Source: Marinomonas colpomeniae
GTDB lineage: Bacteria > Pseudomonadota > Gammaproteobacteria > Pseudomonadales > Marinomonadaceae
DNA length: 64,000 bases
Direction: 5' to 3'
NCBI RefSeq assembly: GCF_014803385.1
Contig: NZ_JACYFC010000003.1
Location: forward strand, 372,001-436,000
Shown: piece by piece, positions 55,605 to 64,000 of the stretch
How the letters are laid out: every line of letters begins with the position of its first letter
How positions within the stretch are numbered: the stretch's first letter is position 1
Notes under the pieces: generated by a model
Databases searched by the model: none
The model's input: only the letters and a program-made list of their open reading frames with translations
What the model was told of the DNA's origin: nothing
Program-made: the position numbers and the translations under genes

Positions 55605-56501
55605 ATGTATCGCTCTATTTTCTCATCTATCATTCTGTTTCTTTTCTTATTGGCTGTTCCTCAACTTTATGCTGCTCAAGACGGTAAGTTTAAAGTGGTT
55701 ACCACCTTCACCGTTATTGCGGACATGGTTCGTAATGTTGCAGGTAGCGCAGCCGTTGTTAGTTCAATTACGAAACCTGATGCTGAAATCCATAATTACC
55801 AACCAACGCCAAGAGATATTGTGCGCTCACAAGACGCCGATTTAATTATCTACAATGGTATGAACTTGGAGTTATGGTTTGATAAATTCTTCAAAAATTT
55901 AGATGGTGTTCACAGGGTTGTCGTAACCGAAGGGATTGTTCCTATGGGGATTACCCAAGGTCCTTATGCTGGTAAGCCAAACCCACATGCGTGGATGTCA
56001 GCTAAAGACGCTCTGATTTATGTAGATAATATTCGAGCAGCACTGGTCAAGTACGATGGCAAAAATGCAGCTACTTATAATGCTAATGCTCAAAAGTATT
56101 CAGCAGAAATTACTGCCGCAGTTGAGCCTTTTCGAGCCATTTTTGCAGCACTTCCTGAAGGTAATCGTTGGTTGGTGACGAGTGAAGGTGCTTTTAGTTA
56201 TCTAACAAGAGATTTTGGATTAAAAGAACTGTATTTATGGCCCATAAATGCAGACGCTCAAGGTACGCCTCAGCAAGTTCGTAACGTAATAGATAAAATT
56301 CGCGAGCATAAAATAACGGATGTGTTTAGTGAAAGTACCATCTCTCCAGCGCCAGTACAGCAAGTTGCTAGAGAAACAGGAGCGAGATATTCAGGTGTGC
56401 TTTATGTTGACTCTTTGAGTTCCCCAGATGGGCCTGTTCCTACTTATATAGATCTCTTGAAGGTTACTTTAAAAACCATTACTGATGGGCTTTCCAAGTG
56501 A
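55605..56501 (+). CDS. sitA: Manganese/iron ABC transporter binding protein (SitA/YfeA-like)
   Basis: The 298-residue periplasmic metal-binding protein has a signal peptide ([20 protein letters not shown], cleavage after LYA). Metal ligands of cluster A-I proteins are the His in EIHNYQPTP, the His in NPHAWMS, the Glu in FSESTISP and the Asp in YVDSL. The [20 protein letters not shown] segment is typical of SitA/YfeA rather than ZnuA, and there is no His-rich loop. Mn2+ and Fe2+ are the likely metals. It overlaps the ATPase gene by 4 bases. Confidence 0.88.
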   Translation: MYRSIFSSIILFLFLLAVPQLYAAQDGKFKVVTTFTVIADMVRNVAGSAAVVSSITKPDAEIHNYQPTPRDIVRSQDADLIIYNGMNLELWFDKFFKNLDGVHRVVVTEGIVPMGITQGPYAGKPNPHAWMSAKDALIYVDNIRAALVKYDGKNAATYNANAQKYSAEITAAVEPFRAIFAALPEGNRWLVTSEGAFSYLTRDFGLKELYLWPINADAQGTPQQVRNVIDKIREHKITDVFSESTISPAPVQQVARETGARYSGVLYVDSLSSPDGPVPTYIDLLKVTLKTITDGLSK

Positions 56502-57361
56502 GTGGGTATACGGGTAATGGCCTGTCGGTGAATGATGTCAGTGTTGTCTATAAAAATGGTCACACGGCGATTAAAGACGCTAGCTTTGTCCTACCCAAAA
56601 GTACTATTACTGCTTTAGTTGGTGTAAATGGCAGTGGTAAATCAACTTTGTTTAAATCCATTATGGGTTTTGTTTCCCTAGCCAAAGGCTCGGTGGAAAT
56701 ATTTGGTATGCCAGTTAATAAGGCGCTTAAGCGTAATTTGGTTGCCTATGTGCCACAAAGTGAAGACATAGATTGGAATTTCCCTGTATTAGTCGAAGAC
56801 GTTGTGATGATGGGGCGATACGGGCATATGAATATGTTACGTATGGAAAAAAAGATTGATCACGATGAAGTTGCTAAAGCGCTAGATAGAGTCGGTATGA
56901 GTGCCTTTCGTAAACGTCAGATAGGCGAATTATCTGGTGGGCAAAAAAAGAGAATTTTTTTAGCGAGAGCATTAGCTCAAAAAGGAGAACTCATTTTACT
57001 GGATGAACCTTTTACTGGCGTTGATGTGCAAACAGAAGAACAAATCATGGCGTTGTTGCGAGAGTTGAGAAATGAAGGAAAATCTATTTTGGTCGCAACA
57101 CACAATCTAGGAAGTGTGCCCGAATTTTGCGACCGTACCGTATTGGTAAACCGCACTGTATTAGCTTCTGGAACGACCAAGGAAATTTTCACTAAAGACA
57201 ATCTGGAGCAAGCTTTTGGTGGAATGTTACGTCATTTCGTTCTGGGAGGGAGTGACCTTCATGATGACGATGACACCCGTAAAGTAACGGTGTTAACGGA
57301 TGATGAAAGGCCTGTTGTTTTATACGGTGATGGCAACTCTAATTTCGCGGCGAAATCATAG
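56498..57361 (+). CDS. sitB: Mn/Fe ABC transporter ATPase (SitB-like)
   Basis: The 287-residue ATPase has Walker [10 protein letters not shown], signature [15 protein letters not shown], Walker [13 protein letters not shown] and the switch His in VATHNLGSV. The metal-importer feature [25 protein letters not shown] is present. The start overlaps the sitA-like stop by 4 bases and the next gene begins 2 bases after its stop. The Asp- and His-containing tail (HDDDDTRK) might bind metal; that is speculative. Confidence 0.9.
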   Translation: MSGYTGNGLSVNDVSVVYKNGHTAIKDASFVLPKSTITALVGVNGSGKSTLFKSIMGFVSLAKGSVEIFGMPVNKALKRNLVAYVPQSEDIDWNFPVLVEDVVMMGRYGHMNMLRMEKKIDHDEVAKALDRVGMSAFRKRQIGELSGGQKKRIFLARALAQKGELILLDEPFTGVDVQTEEQIMALLRELRNEGKSILVATHNLGSVPEFCDRTVLVNRTVLASGTTKEIFTKDNLEQAFGGMLRHFVLGGSDLHDDDDTRKVTVLTDDERPVVLYGDGNSNFAAKS

Positions 57362-57363
57362 GT

Positions 57364-58266
57364 ATGACAGATCTTCTTTTAATGCCGTTTCAATATGAAT
57401 ATATGGTTAATGCCATTTGGGTTAGTGCTCTTGTGGGTGGCGTATGTGCTTTTTTATCCGCGTACCTGATGTTGAAAGGATGGTCTTTAATCGGGGATGC
57501 CTTGTCCCACTCTATTGTGCCAGGCGTTGCTGGAGCCTATATGCTAGGGCTTCCATTTGCATTTGGCGCATTCATTGCTGGTGGCCTTGCTGCTTCTTCT
57601 ATGTTGTTCCTCACACAAAGAACCAAGCTAAAGGAGGATGCTATTATCGGTTTGATATTTACTTCTTTTTTTGGCTTGGGTTTATTTATGATCTCCCTAA
57701 GTCCTGCCTCCGTAAACATTCAAACCATTGTACTAGGTAACATATTAGCCATAACGCCTGCTGATACCTTGCAACTAGTATTGATTGGAGGTGTGTCTTT
57801 ATTCATTTTATTATTGAAATGGAAAGACCTTATGGTAGTTTTTTTCGATGAAAACCACGCAAGAAGTATAGGTTTGAATCCTGATCGATTAAAAGTTCTT
57901 TTTTTTACTTTGCTTAGTGCTTCAACGGTAGCCGCACTGCAAACCGTTGGTGCTTTTTTGGTGATCGCTATGGTAGTGACACCAGGGGCAACAGCTTATT
58001 TATTGAGTGACCGTTTTCCTAGAGTAATCATTATTAGTGTTGTTATTGGGGCTGGAACATCATTTTTAGGCGCTTATCTGAGCTATTTTGTAGATGGTGC
58101 TACGGGTGGCGTAATAGTTGTGTTACAGACCATGATATTTGTTACAACATTTCTATTTGCTCCCAAACATGGCTACTTTGTTGCAAAACGGAAAGCTCAC
58201 CATGGTGTATCTGGCTATAAAGCTGATGCAGATGGCCTTAATAACAGTAGCCGTGATGTTAATTAG
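57364..58266 (+). CDS. sitC: Mn/Fe ABC transporter permease (SitC-like)
   Basis: The 300-residue inner-membrane protein of the ABC-3 family has about eight membrane segments. Conserved features are LMLKGWSLIGDALSHSIVPG, TKLKEDAIIGLIFTSFFGLG and AMVVTPGATAYLL. It pairs with the following homologous permease, as is usual in SitABCD/YfeABCD systems. The start lies 2 bases after the ATPase gene. Confidence 0.9.
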   Translation: MTDLLLMPFQYEYMVNAIWVSALVGGVCAFLSAYLMLKGWSLIGDALSHSIVPGVAGAYMLGLPFAFGAFIAGGLAASSMLFLTQRTKLKEDAIIGLIFTSFFGLGLFMISLSPASVNIQTIVLGNILAITPADTLQLVLIGGVSLFILLLKWKDLMVVFFDENHARSIGLNPDRLKVLFFTLLSASTVAALQTVGAFLVIAMVVTPGATAYLLSDRFPRVIIISVVIGAGTSFLGAYLSYFVDGATGGVIVVLQTMIFVTTFLFAPKHGYFVAKRKAHHGVSGYKADADGLNNSSRDVN

Positions 58267-58277
58267 GAGAACGTTTT

Positions 58278-59195
58278 ATGGATGAATTACTTAAACTGAT
58301 ATTAGAACCTTTTCAATTTGTATTTATGCAGCAAGCCTTTGTAATGGCAGTGTTGATTGCTGTGCCGACGGCATTATTATCTTGTTTCTTAGTATTAAAA
58401 GGTTGGTCGTTAATGGGTGACGCCATTTCCCATTCGGTACTGCCGGGTGTTGTATTAGCCCATGTGCTGGTCATTCCTTATTCTATAGGCGCTTTTGTTG
58501 CGGGTATGTTTTGCGCTTTGGCAACAGGTTTTTTGACGGAACATAGCCGTATTAAAGAAGACACTATTATGGGTGTGGTTTTTTCTGGCATGTTTGGCTT
58601 AGGCATTGTTTTAATGACAAAAGTTCAGGCTGCTGTTCATCTTGATCATATTCTTTTTGGCGATATTTTGGGTGTTGATTGGCATGACGTACAAGAGAGC
58701 GCGGTTATCGCGATGGTCGTCGTGTTGTTTATGTTGTTTAAAGGTAAGGACTTATTACTTTTTATCTTTGATAAGCAGCATGCTAAAGCGATAGGTTTAC
58801 CTGTGACTTTTTTACATTACGGCTTATTAATTATTTTATCTCTCACGATAGTCTGTGCGTTAAAAGCGGTAGGAATGATTTTGGTTATTGCGATGTTGAT
58901 AGCACCAGGTGCGATCGCGTTTATGTTGACTCAAAGTTTTTTGAGAATGATAGTTCTATCTGTATTTATCGCTATTAATTGTGCTTTTTTTGGCATCTAT
59001 TTAAGTTTTATAATTGATAGTGCTCCTGCCCCTACTATTGTAATGCTTATGTCGGCTACTTTTATTTGTGTGTTTATTTATACCAGCTACAAAACTCGCC
59101 TAACGCTATTAAAAGAGAGCGTATCAATAGACTGTTCATCAGATCCAGTAAAAAAAACCATGAAAGCCCCTCTCCGAAAATCAATCACAGAGTAA
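58278..59195 (+). CDS. sitD: Mn/Fe ABC transporter permease (SitD-like)
   Basis: The 305-residue second ABC-3 permease parallels the preceding one: LVLKGWSLMGDAISHSVLPG, SRIKEDTIMGVVFSGMFGLG and AMLIAPGAIAFML align with the same motifs, showing ancient duplication. AGGAGAAC precedes the ATG. It ends the sit operon. The C-terminal tail is basic and variable. Confidence 0.9.
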   Translation: MDELLKLILEPFQFVFMQQAFVMAVLIAVPTALLSCFLVLKGWSLMGDAISHSVLPGVVLAHVLVIPYSIGAFVAGMFCALATGFLTEHSRIKEDTIMGVVFSGMFGLGIVLMTKVQAAVHLDHILFGDILGVDWHDVQESAVIAMVVVLFMLFKGKDLLLFIFDKQHAKAIGLPVTFLHYGLLIILSLTIVCALKAVGMILVIAMLIAPGAIAFMLTQSFLRMIVLSVFIAINCAFFGIYLSFIIDSAPAPTIVMLMSATFICVFIYTSYKTRLTLLKESVSIDCSSDPVKKTMKAPLRKSITE

Positions 59196-59420
59196 AAAAT
59201 ACTGCTTGTTCTAGCAGAAACGCGTCATATCTAAGGTTAACTCTAACGCTTGTGGTTTATTTCACTATTTTGTTTTTATTACTTCTTGTTATTCCGAAGA
59301 ATATTGTATTATTTCAAAATATTATTTCGTTAAAATCTTAAAAACGATATTTTCTACTTTTTATGGTTAAGGCGTTTCCTTCAAACTGGCTATTTTTTAA
59401 TTAATTTAAGGCTGCATAAA

Positions 59421-60653
59421 ATGACTGCTTCATCGCCAATGGGTATTCCTCGTCCCCAGGTGAAAACTTTAGATGAAATCCTTCCTCATGAACCTCTTTT
59501 AATGATGGGGGCTGGTCCTGTACCCATTCCTGAACGTGTTGCTAAAGCCAACTCAATTGTCATTAATCATTTGGGTGGTGTTATGGCGCAAGTTATCGAT
59601 CAAGTGAAATCGATGGCGCGTTATGTATTTCAAACTGAATCTAAATGGGTTCTTGGTGTTGCCGGCCCTGCCTCGGCTGCGATGGAGATGGCAGTAGCGA
59701 ACTTGCTGCAGCCGGGTGAGAAAATTTTATGCATTAACAACGGTTTTTTTAGTCATCGTATGGCAGAAATGGCGATCCGTGTTGGTGCTGACGTACACGA
59801 GCTACACGTAGGTATTCATGAAGCGGCGGACCCAGAGCGTGTCCGTAAAGCGATAGAAGAAACTCGACCAAAAGTGCTTACTCTAGTTCAAGGTGAAACC
59901 TCTAACACTGTGTTTAATCACACATTAGAAGAAATCACTAAAATTGCTAAATCCTACGGTTGTCTAGTGGTTGTGGACGCTGTTTGTACCTTGAGCACAA
60001 TGCCGTTAAAAATGGATGAATGGCAAGTTGACGTGGTTATTACAGGCGGCCAAAAAGGTTTGTCTTCAATTCCTGGTGTTTCGTTATTAGTGTTTTCAAA
60101 TGAAGCGTGGGCGGCAGTAAAAAACCGTACTCAACCAACGGCTCAATGGTGTTTTGATGCACAGCTTGCGGAGAATTTTTGGCATAAAGACGGTTATCAT
60201 TATACCGCGCCAGTATCCGGCATTATGGCATTACATGAAGCGCTAAAGTTAGTGTGTGATGAAACTTTAGAGAATCGTTTTGCGCGTCACCTACGTTGCT
60301 CTAAAGCATTGCAGTCTGGTATCGAAGGAATGGGGCTTGAGTTATTTATTCCTTCTGAGTCACGCCTTAATTCTGTGGTAGGGATTAATATTCCTAATGG
60401 TTTGACCGCAGAACAAATTTGCAGCCATATTTCTGGTGTATATCGTGTTGAAATAGCGGGATCTTTTGGCCAGCCGATAGTTCGTATTGGCCAAATGGGT
60501 GAGCAGTGTCGAGAACATAACTTATTCCGTACCTTACATGCCTTTGGCAGCACGATGCGCGATCTAGGCGTAAAAGTAGACCAACCAAACGGGATGGCAG
60601 AGATGGAAAGCTATTTACAACGAGTGCCGCGTACTCTCTATCAAGTTGCATAA
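59421..60653 (+). CDS. Class V PLP-dependent aminotransferase (alanine/serine-glyoxylate type)
   Basis: The 410-residue fold-type I enzyme resembles the alanine-glyoxylate and serine-glyoxylate aminotransferases. The N-terminal MMGAGPVPIPERV is the substrate loop, VDAVCTLSTMPL holds the PLP-ring Asp, and the PLP lysine is in TGGQKGLSSIPGVS. The C-terminal VRIGQMGE completes the signature, where Arg binds the substrate carboxylate. The preferred amino donor cannot be set from sequence. It stands alone, with an exporter convergent to it. Confidence 0.85.
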   Translation: MTASSPMGIPRPQVKTLDEILPHEPLLMMGAGPVPIPERVAKANSIVINHLGGVMAQVIDQVKSMARYVFQTESKWVLGVAGPASAAMEMAVANLLQPGEKILCINNGFFSHRMAEMAIRVGADVHELHVGIHEAADPERVRKAIEETRPKVLTLVQGETSNTVFNHTLEEITKIAKSYGCLVVVDAVCTLSTMPLKMDEWQVDVVITGGQKGLSSIPGVSLLVFSNEAWAAVKNRTQPTAQWCFDAQLAENFWHKDGYHYTAPVSGIMALHEALKLVCDETLENRFARHLRCSKALQSGIEGMGLELFIPSESRLNSVVGINIPNGLTAEQICSHISGVYRVEIAGSFGQPIVRIGQMGEQCREHNLFRTLHAFGSTMRDLGVKVDQPNGMAEMESYLQRVPRTLYQVA

Positions 60654-60681
60654 CAACCATTCTTGAAACAGGTTTAAAACG

Positions 60682-60714
60682 AAATACCTTCTACAAAGTA
60701 GAAGGTATTTTTTT
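60682..60714 (+). terminator. Terminator after the aminotransferase, overlapping the end of the convergent gene
   Basis: The stem AAATACCTTCTAC / GTAGAAGGTATTT with loop AAA is followed by a T run. Its right part (60691-60714) also encodes the last residues and stop codon of the minus-strand exporter gene. Confidence 0.88.
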
Positions 60715-61608
60715 GTTAGGCATTAAGCTTGCGAATAAGGCCCCTGCAGTAATGAGAATGCAAGCAATGATTTGCCCAGTAGTTAATTGAGCATCTGTAA
60801 AGAATCCAAGCCAAACAGTAGACAGAGCAGGCGCGGTGTAAGCTAAAACACCAAGTAATGACAAATTGCCTTTTTTTACACCAAAATCCCAACAAAAAAA
60901 CGCCATGCCAACAGGGCCAAGCCCTAATCCTAAAATTGCTATCCATGTTTCGATTGGAAAAGATCTACCGTAGTTTTCAAAAAAACTCTCTTCCAATACA
61001 AGATGTGAGATGCCTGCTAATAATGTGGTAACTATGCAATACCAAAGAACTGAACTAGATGGAACAGAATGATAACGCCGGTTTGCCACTGAATAGCTAG
61101 ACCAAATTAAAGCGCAGGCAAACGCAGCACCATAACCTGTCCAGTCATAAGCTTCATTTACTATCGAATCGTCTGTGTATCCTTTGGATTGCAACATGAT
61201 TCCCGTACCTACGAAAGCAACGGCAGCTCCAACTAAATGGGTCCAAGACAAAGAATTGCCTTTCGTCATTCCCGCCATTAATACAATGAACAAAGGCCAT
61301 AAATAAGCGATTAATCCAGCTTCAACAGGTGATGCGTGTTGAAAAGCATAGAAGTAGAAAAAGTGATAAAAATAAAATCCTAATCCACCCATCAGAATAG
61401 CGCTTTTTGGTGTTTGTTCCCAAGAACGTCTCAGTTCGCCTTTTAATGCATACACGAGAAAAAACAAAACACTAGCCACAGAGAATGTCAAAGTGAGCAA
61501 CAGTAAAGGTGGAACCAAGTTCGCCTGCGTGGTGAATAGGGCAAGCGTACTCCACAGGAGAACAGCAATAGAGCCAATTAAGGTAGCTTTTTGGTTGTTT
61601 TTTTTCAT
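60691..61608 (-). CDS. EamA-family exporter (YddG-like)
   Basis: The 305-residue inner-membrane protein has ten hydrophobic segments in two EamA repeats. The N-terminal QKATLIGSIAVLLWSTLALF and the sequence GLIAYLWPLFIVLMAG resemble E. coli YddG, an amino acid exporter; other DMT exporters share these features, so the substrate is open. Position next to an aminotransferase would fit amino acid export, but the two are convergent. The last codons lie in a terminator stem. Confidence 0.85.
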   Translation of the reverse strand: MKKNNQKATLIGSIAVLLWSTLALFTTQANLVPPLLLLTLTFSVASVLFFLVYALKGELRRSWEQTPKSAILMGGLGFYFYHFFYFYAFQHASPVEAGLIAYLWPLFIVLMAGMTKGNSLSWTHLVGAAVAFVGTGIMLQSKGYTDDSIVNEAYDWTGYGAAFACALIWSSYSVANRRYHSVPSSSVLWYCIVTTLLAGISHLVLEESFFENYGRSFPIETWIAILGLGLGPVGMAFFCWDFGVKKGNLSLLGVLAYTAPALSTVWLGFFTDAQLTTGQIIACILITAGALFASLMPNKKIPSTL

Positions 61609-61902
61609 ATATTTATGTCTTTCTTAATGTCAGTGTAAGGCGAAGAATCTTACTCGATTTTTATTGAGTGACGTTGTCAAAAGAACGTGATTCGAATGGT
61701 TAAAAATCATTGTACTGGTTATTTTAAAAAGCGATATTTCTTATTTTTTAAATATTATAAATTAAAAAAAATAAGCGATGACAGGGTGGTGACAGGTTTA
61801 GAGGTTATGGTCTACCTAATCTCGTTAACTAAATGTCTAATTTCCGAGACGTAATTACATACAAAAATGCTTAACAAAAAAAATAACAAGCAGGAGATAA
61901 AC
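61609..61902. promoter_or_regulatory. Intergenic region between the exporter and tctC
   Basis: The 294-base gap is very AT-rich around 61730-61790, with long A and T runs. It must hold the promoters of both divergent genes. No clear operator is seen. An in-frame ATG at 61867 would extend tctC by 12 residues but lacks a ribosome-binding site. Confidence 0.45.
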
Positions 61903-62895
61903 ATGCTTAATACCTTTTCTATGAAATCTATTCTTATTTCAAGTGCTGCGGCACTTACCATCGCTGGACAAGCTTACGCTTACGAGCCTGCTCGTAGTGC
62001 AGAATGTATTGCCCCTGCTAATCCAGGCGGCGGTTGGGATTTTACTTGCCGTAGTGTTGGTAAAGTATTGGTTGACCTAGAATACATTAAAGGTAATGTT
62101 CAAACCGTAAACATGCCAGGTGCTGGTGGCGGTGTTGCGTTTGCTCATACGATTAGTAAACGTGATAAAGATGACAGTCTAATTGTTGCGGCTAGTACTG
62201 CGACAACAACTCGTCTTGCTCAAGGCCAATTCCCAGGAATGAACGCTGATCAAGTTAAATGGGTTGGTACATTAGGCGCTGACTACGGCATTATCGCTGT
62301 AGGTAAAAATTCAAAATATACCTCTCTTACTCAAGTATTAGAAGCGTTGAAGAAAGATCCAAACGCAGTTAAATTTGCTGGTGGTAGTGCTTCTGGTGGT
62401 TGGGATCATTTGAAAGTTCTAATGACAGCACAAAAAGCAGGTGTTGAGAACTTACCGAAAATTCGTTACCTAGCCTATAGCGGTGGTTCTGAAGCTTTGG
62501 TTCAAGTTGTTGGTGGTCATGTAGACGCTTTTACTGGTGATATCTCTGAAGTTAAAGGTTTTATGGAGTCTGGTGACTTACGAGTCTTAGCTGTATTGTC
62601 TGAACAACGTTTGCCAACACCATTTGATGGCATTCCTACAGCAATGGAGCAGGGCGTTGACTCTATCGCGCCAAACTGGCGTGGGTTTTACGTACCAGGT
62701 AATGCAAGCAAAGAATCTTATGACTGGTGGGTAAGCACAATTGACGAGTTATACAAAACTCAAGAATGGAAAGATGTTATGACTAAAAATGGTCTTATTT
62801 CATTCCATAAATCTGGTGCTGAATTCGCTCAATTTGTAGAAAATCAAACATTAGATATCCGTATTCTTTCTCAAGACATCGGTCTAATTAAATAA
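61903..62895 (+). CDS. tctC: Tripartite tricarboxylate transporter binding protein TctC
   Basis: The 330-residue periplasmic protein has a signal peptide with cleavage near GQAYA. TctC/Bug-family motifs include ECIAPANPGGGWDFTCRS, MPGAGGGVAFAH and FAGGSASGGWDHLKVL. ATG 61903 is used because CAGGAGA lies a few bases upstream. A citrate-like or other carboxylate is the likely ligand. A terminator hairpin follows before the small permease gene. Confidence 0.92.
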   Translation: MLNTFSMKSILISSAAALTIAGQAYAYEPARSAECIAPANPGGGWDFTCRSVGKVLVDLEYIKGNVQTVNMPGAGGGVAFAHTISKRDKDDSLIVAASTATTTRLAQGQFPGMNADQVKWVGTLGADYGIIAVGKNSKYTSLTQVLEALKKDPNAVKFAGGSASGGWDHLKVLMTAQKAGVENLPKIRYLAYSGGSEALVQVVGGHVDAFTGDISEVKGFMESGDLRVLAVLSEQRLPTPFDGIPTAMEQGVDSIAPNWRGFYVPGNASKESYDWWVSTIDELYKTQEWKDVMTKNGLISFHKSGAEFAQFVENQTLDIRILSQDIGLIK

Positions 62896-62916
62896 TTTCA
62901 AAAAAACTGTTATTTT

Positions 62917-62942
62917 GGAGGGGGCAACCCCTCCTTTTTTTG
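62917..62942 (+). terminator. Intra-operon terminator/attenuator between tctC and tctB
   Basis: The GC-rich stem GGAGGGG / CCCCTCC with a short loop is followed by a T run of eight. It lies 21 bases after the tctC stop, so read-through to tctB and tctA should be partial. Confidence 0.87.
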
Positions 62943-62982
62943 ATCTTTTTCCCCTTTTAATTTATTCACATGGAGCAGAGAC

Positions 62983-63423
62983 ATGCGTATTAATGATCGT
63001 GTGTTTGGCATGCTGATGCTGATCATCGCCGTTGCATATGGCTATGAAGCAACGCAATTCCCCATTCCTTTTGGTGGACAAGAAAGTGTAGGACCAGAAA
63101 CTTTTCCTATTATGTTGTCACTCCTTTTAGGTGTTAGTTCTATTTATATGATTCTTCGCCCAGATCCAGATGAAAAATGGGCTCCATCTGCAATGCTAAT
63201 AGAGTTAGGGATTGTCGTTCTGTCTCTACTTGCTTTTGCATGGGCAATTGAACCTGTTGGCTTTATGCCAGCCGCAGCGTTGGTTGTTAGTTTTTTAAGC
63301 TGGCGCATGGGAGCGAGTATTACAAAGAGTCTAATTACTGGTGTAAGTAGCTCTGTTGTTATCTTTTTCCTATTCAATAACGTGCTTGAATTAGCATTAC
63401 CTCTAGGTCTATTGGAGTTTTAA
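62983..63423 (+). CDS. tctB: Tripartite tricarboxylate transporter small permease subunit TctB
   Basis: The 146-residue inner-membrane protein has four hydrophobic segments, the layout of TctB. The typical start RVFGMLMLIIAVAYGYEATQ and QESVGPETFPIMLSLLLG region are present. ATG follows GGAGCAGAGAC. It begins 87 bases after tctC, and tctA begins one base after its stop. Confidence 0.88.
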   Translation: MRINDRVFGMLMLIIAVAYGYEATQFPIPFGGQESVGPETFPIMLSLLLGVSSIYMILRPDPDEKWAPSAMLIELGIVVLSLLAFAWAIEPVGFMPAAALVVSFLSWRMGASITKSLITGVSSSVVIFFLFNNVLELALPLGLLEF

Positions 63424-63424
63424 T

Positions 63425-64000
63425 ATGGATACTATGAGCTTATTAATGCAGGGCTTTGCCGTTGCGTTAACGCCTGAAAGCATTATGTTCGCGGTAATCG
63501 GTGCCATCTTAGGTACTTTGATTGGCGCATTGCCGGGTCTTGGCCCTGCAAACGGTGTTGCTATCTTAATTCCACTGGCATTTAGCCTTGGGTTATCACC
63601 AACATCTTCTTTGATTTTATTAACGTCTGTGTATGCGGGTGCCATGTACGGTGGCCGAATTTCTTCTATTCTGTTGAATATACCGGGCGATGAACCAGCC
63701 ATGATGACCTGTTTAGACGGTTATCCAATGGCATTAAAAGGTAAGGCGGCTGAAGCTTTAGCTATATCAGCGATTGCCTCTTTTATTGGTAGTTTTATCG
63801 CGACGATTGGCTTGGTTATTTTGGCACCTATCTTGGCGAAATTCGCACTTAAGTTTGGCCCTGCTGAATACTTTGCTTTGTTTGCCTTAGCGTTTGCAAC
63901 ATTAGGTGGCATTACTGGTAAAAATCAGTTTAAAACATTAATGGCGGCAGCAATTGGTCTAATGATCGCGACAGTTGGTATCGACATTTCTACAGGTGTT
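63425..64000 (+). CDS. tctA: Tripartite tricarboxylate transporter large permease TctA (3' truncated by window edge)
   Basis: The frame starts with ATG 63425 and stays open to the last base, giving 192 residues of a protein usually near 500. The TctA hallmarks are present: GTLIGALPGLGPANGVAILI and YAGAMYGGRISSILLNIPG followed by DEPAMMTCLDGYPMALKGKA. Several membrane segments are visible. It begins one base after the tctB stop and is the third component of the transporter. Confidence 0.93.
   Translation, partial: MDTMSLLMQGFAVALTPESIMFAVIGAILGTLIGALPGLGPANGVAILIPLAFSLGLSPTSSLILLTSVYAGAMYGGRISSILLNIPGDEPAMMTCLDGYPMALKGKAAEALAISAIASFIGSFIATIGLVILAPILAKFALKFGPAEYFALFALAFATLGGITGKNQFKTLMAAAIGLMIATVGIDISTGV

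Noticed and set aside
59066..59341. 91-codon frame across the end of sitD
   Set aside because: Overlaps sitD in another frame and shows no conserved pattern; its hydrophobic end arises from AT-rich intergenic DNA.

Overview
The window reads as one contiguous piece of a marine gammaproteobacterial chromosome, most like Marinomonas or a related Oceanospirillales genus. Reasons: the lon-hupB-tRNA-Asp-ppiD order, an osmolyte (glucosylglycerate) cluster, TRAP and tripartite tricarboxylate uptake systems, small families typical of the group (DUF2835, DUF3549, DUF1853, DUF3010, HopJ, YqcC) and moderately AT-rich DNA. The genus is an inference; there is no rRNA gene in the window.

Layout. 1-3.9 kb: end of lon, hupB with a good sigma-70 promoter, tRNA-Asp(GTC), ppiD. 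3.9-11.7 kb (minus): a DyP-type peroxidase, then a tightly overlapping six-gene MoxR/Bat operon (MoxR, DUF58, DUF4381, BatA, a BatB-TPR fusion, BatD). 11.8-22.2 kb (mostly plus): DUF2835, pyrD, rlmKL, a pentanucleotide repeat fused to a terminator, DUF3549, yqcC-DUF1853, a GGDEF-EAL protein, rlmA and a beta-carbonic anhydrase. 22.3-33 kb: a LysR regulator, a sugar epimerase/isomerase of the AGE family with a divergent ROK regulator, a TyrR-like regulator, a 53-residue membrane protein, a HAD phosphatase, HopJ, a Bcr/CflA pump, an ABC exporter and an SMR pump.

33-37.3 kb (minus): a three-gene glucosylglycerate module consisting of a phosphatase (GpgP/MPGP type), a synthase (GpgS type) and a GH13_18 phosphorylase. 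Together these could make and recycle a compatible solute. 37.4-38.3 kb is an EamA transporter, followed by a 600-bp gene-poor stretch with a run of small hairpins.

38.9-44.6 kb looks accessory. It holds a two-gene Gabija-like defence system (OLD-family ATPase/TOPRIM nuclease plus UvrD-like helicase), an attC-like hairpin, a Phd/YefM-ParE toxin-antitoxin pair, a GFA-family protein and an unknown membrane protein. No integrase or transposase is visible.

44.7-64 kb is transport-rich: an ABC exporter, a TAXI-type TRAP transporter, a membrane diguanylate cyclase, DUF3010, a TPP-riboswitch-controlled thiXYZ-tenA pyrimidine salvage operon, a sitABCD-like Mn/Fe transporter behind a Fur-box-like site, a class V aminotransferase, an EamA/YddG-like exporter, and tctC-tctB-tctA, the last cut by the window edge. 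In both the TAXI and Tct operons a terminator hairpin lies between the binding-protein gene and the permease genes, which would favour more binding protein than permease.

All functions rest on motif and family recognition by eye; no database search was run. The strongest candidates for follow-up are the Gabija-like island with its flanking structured DNA and the glucosylglycerate synthesis/phosphorolysis module.
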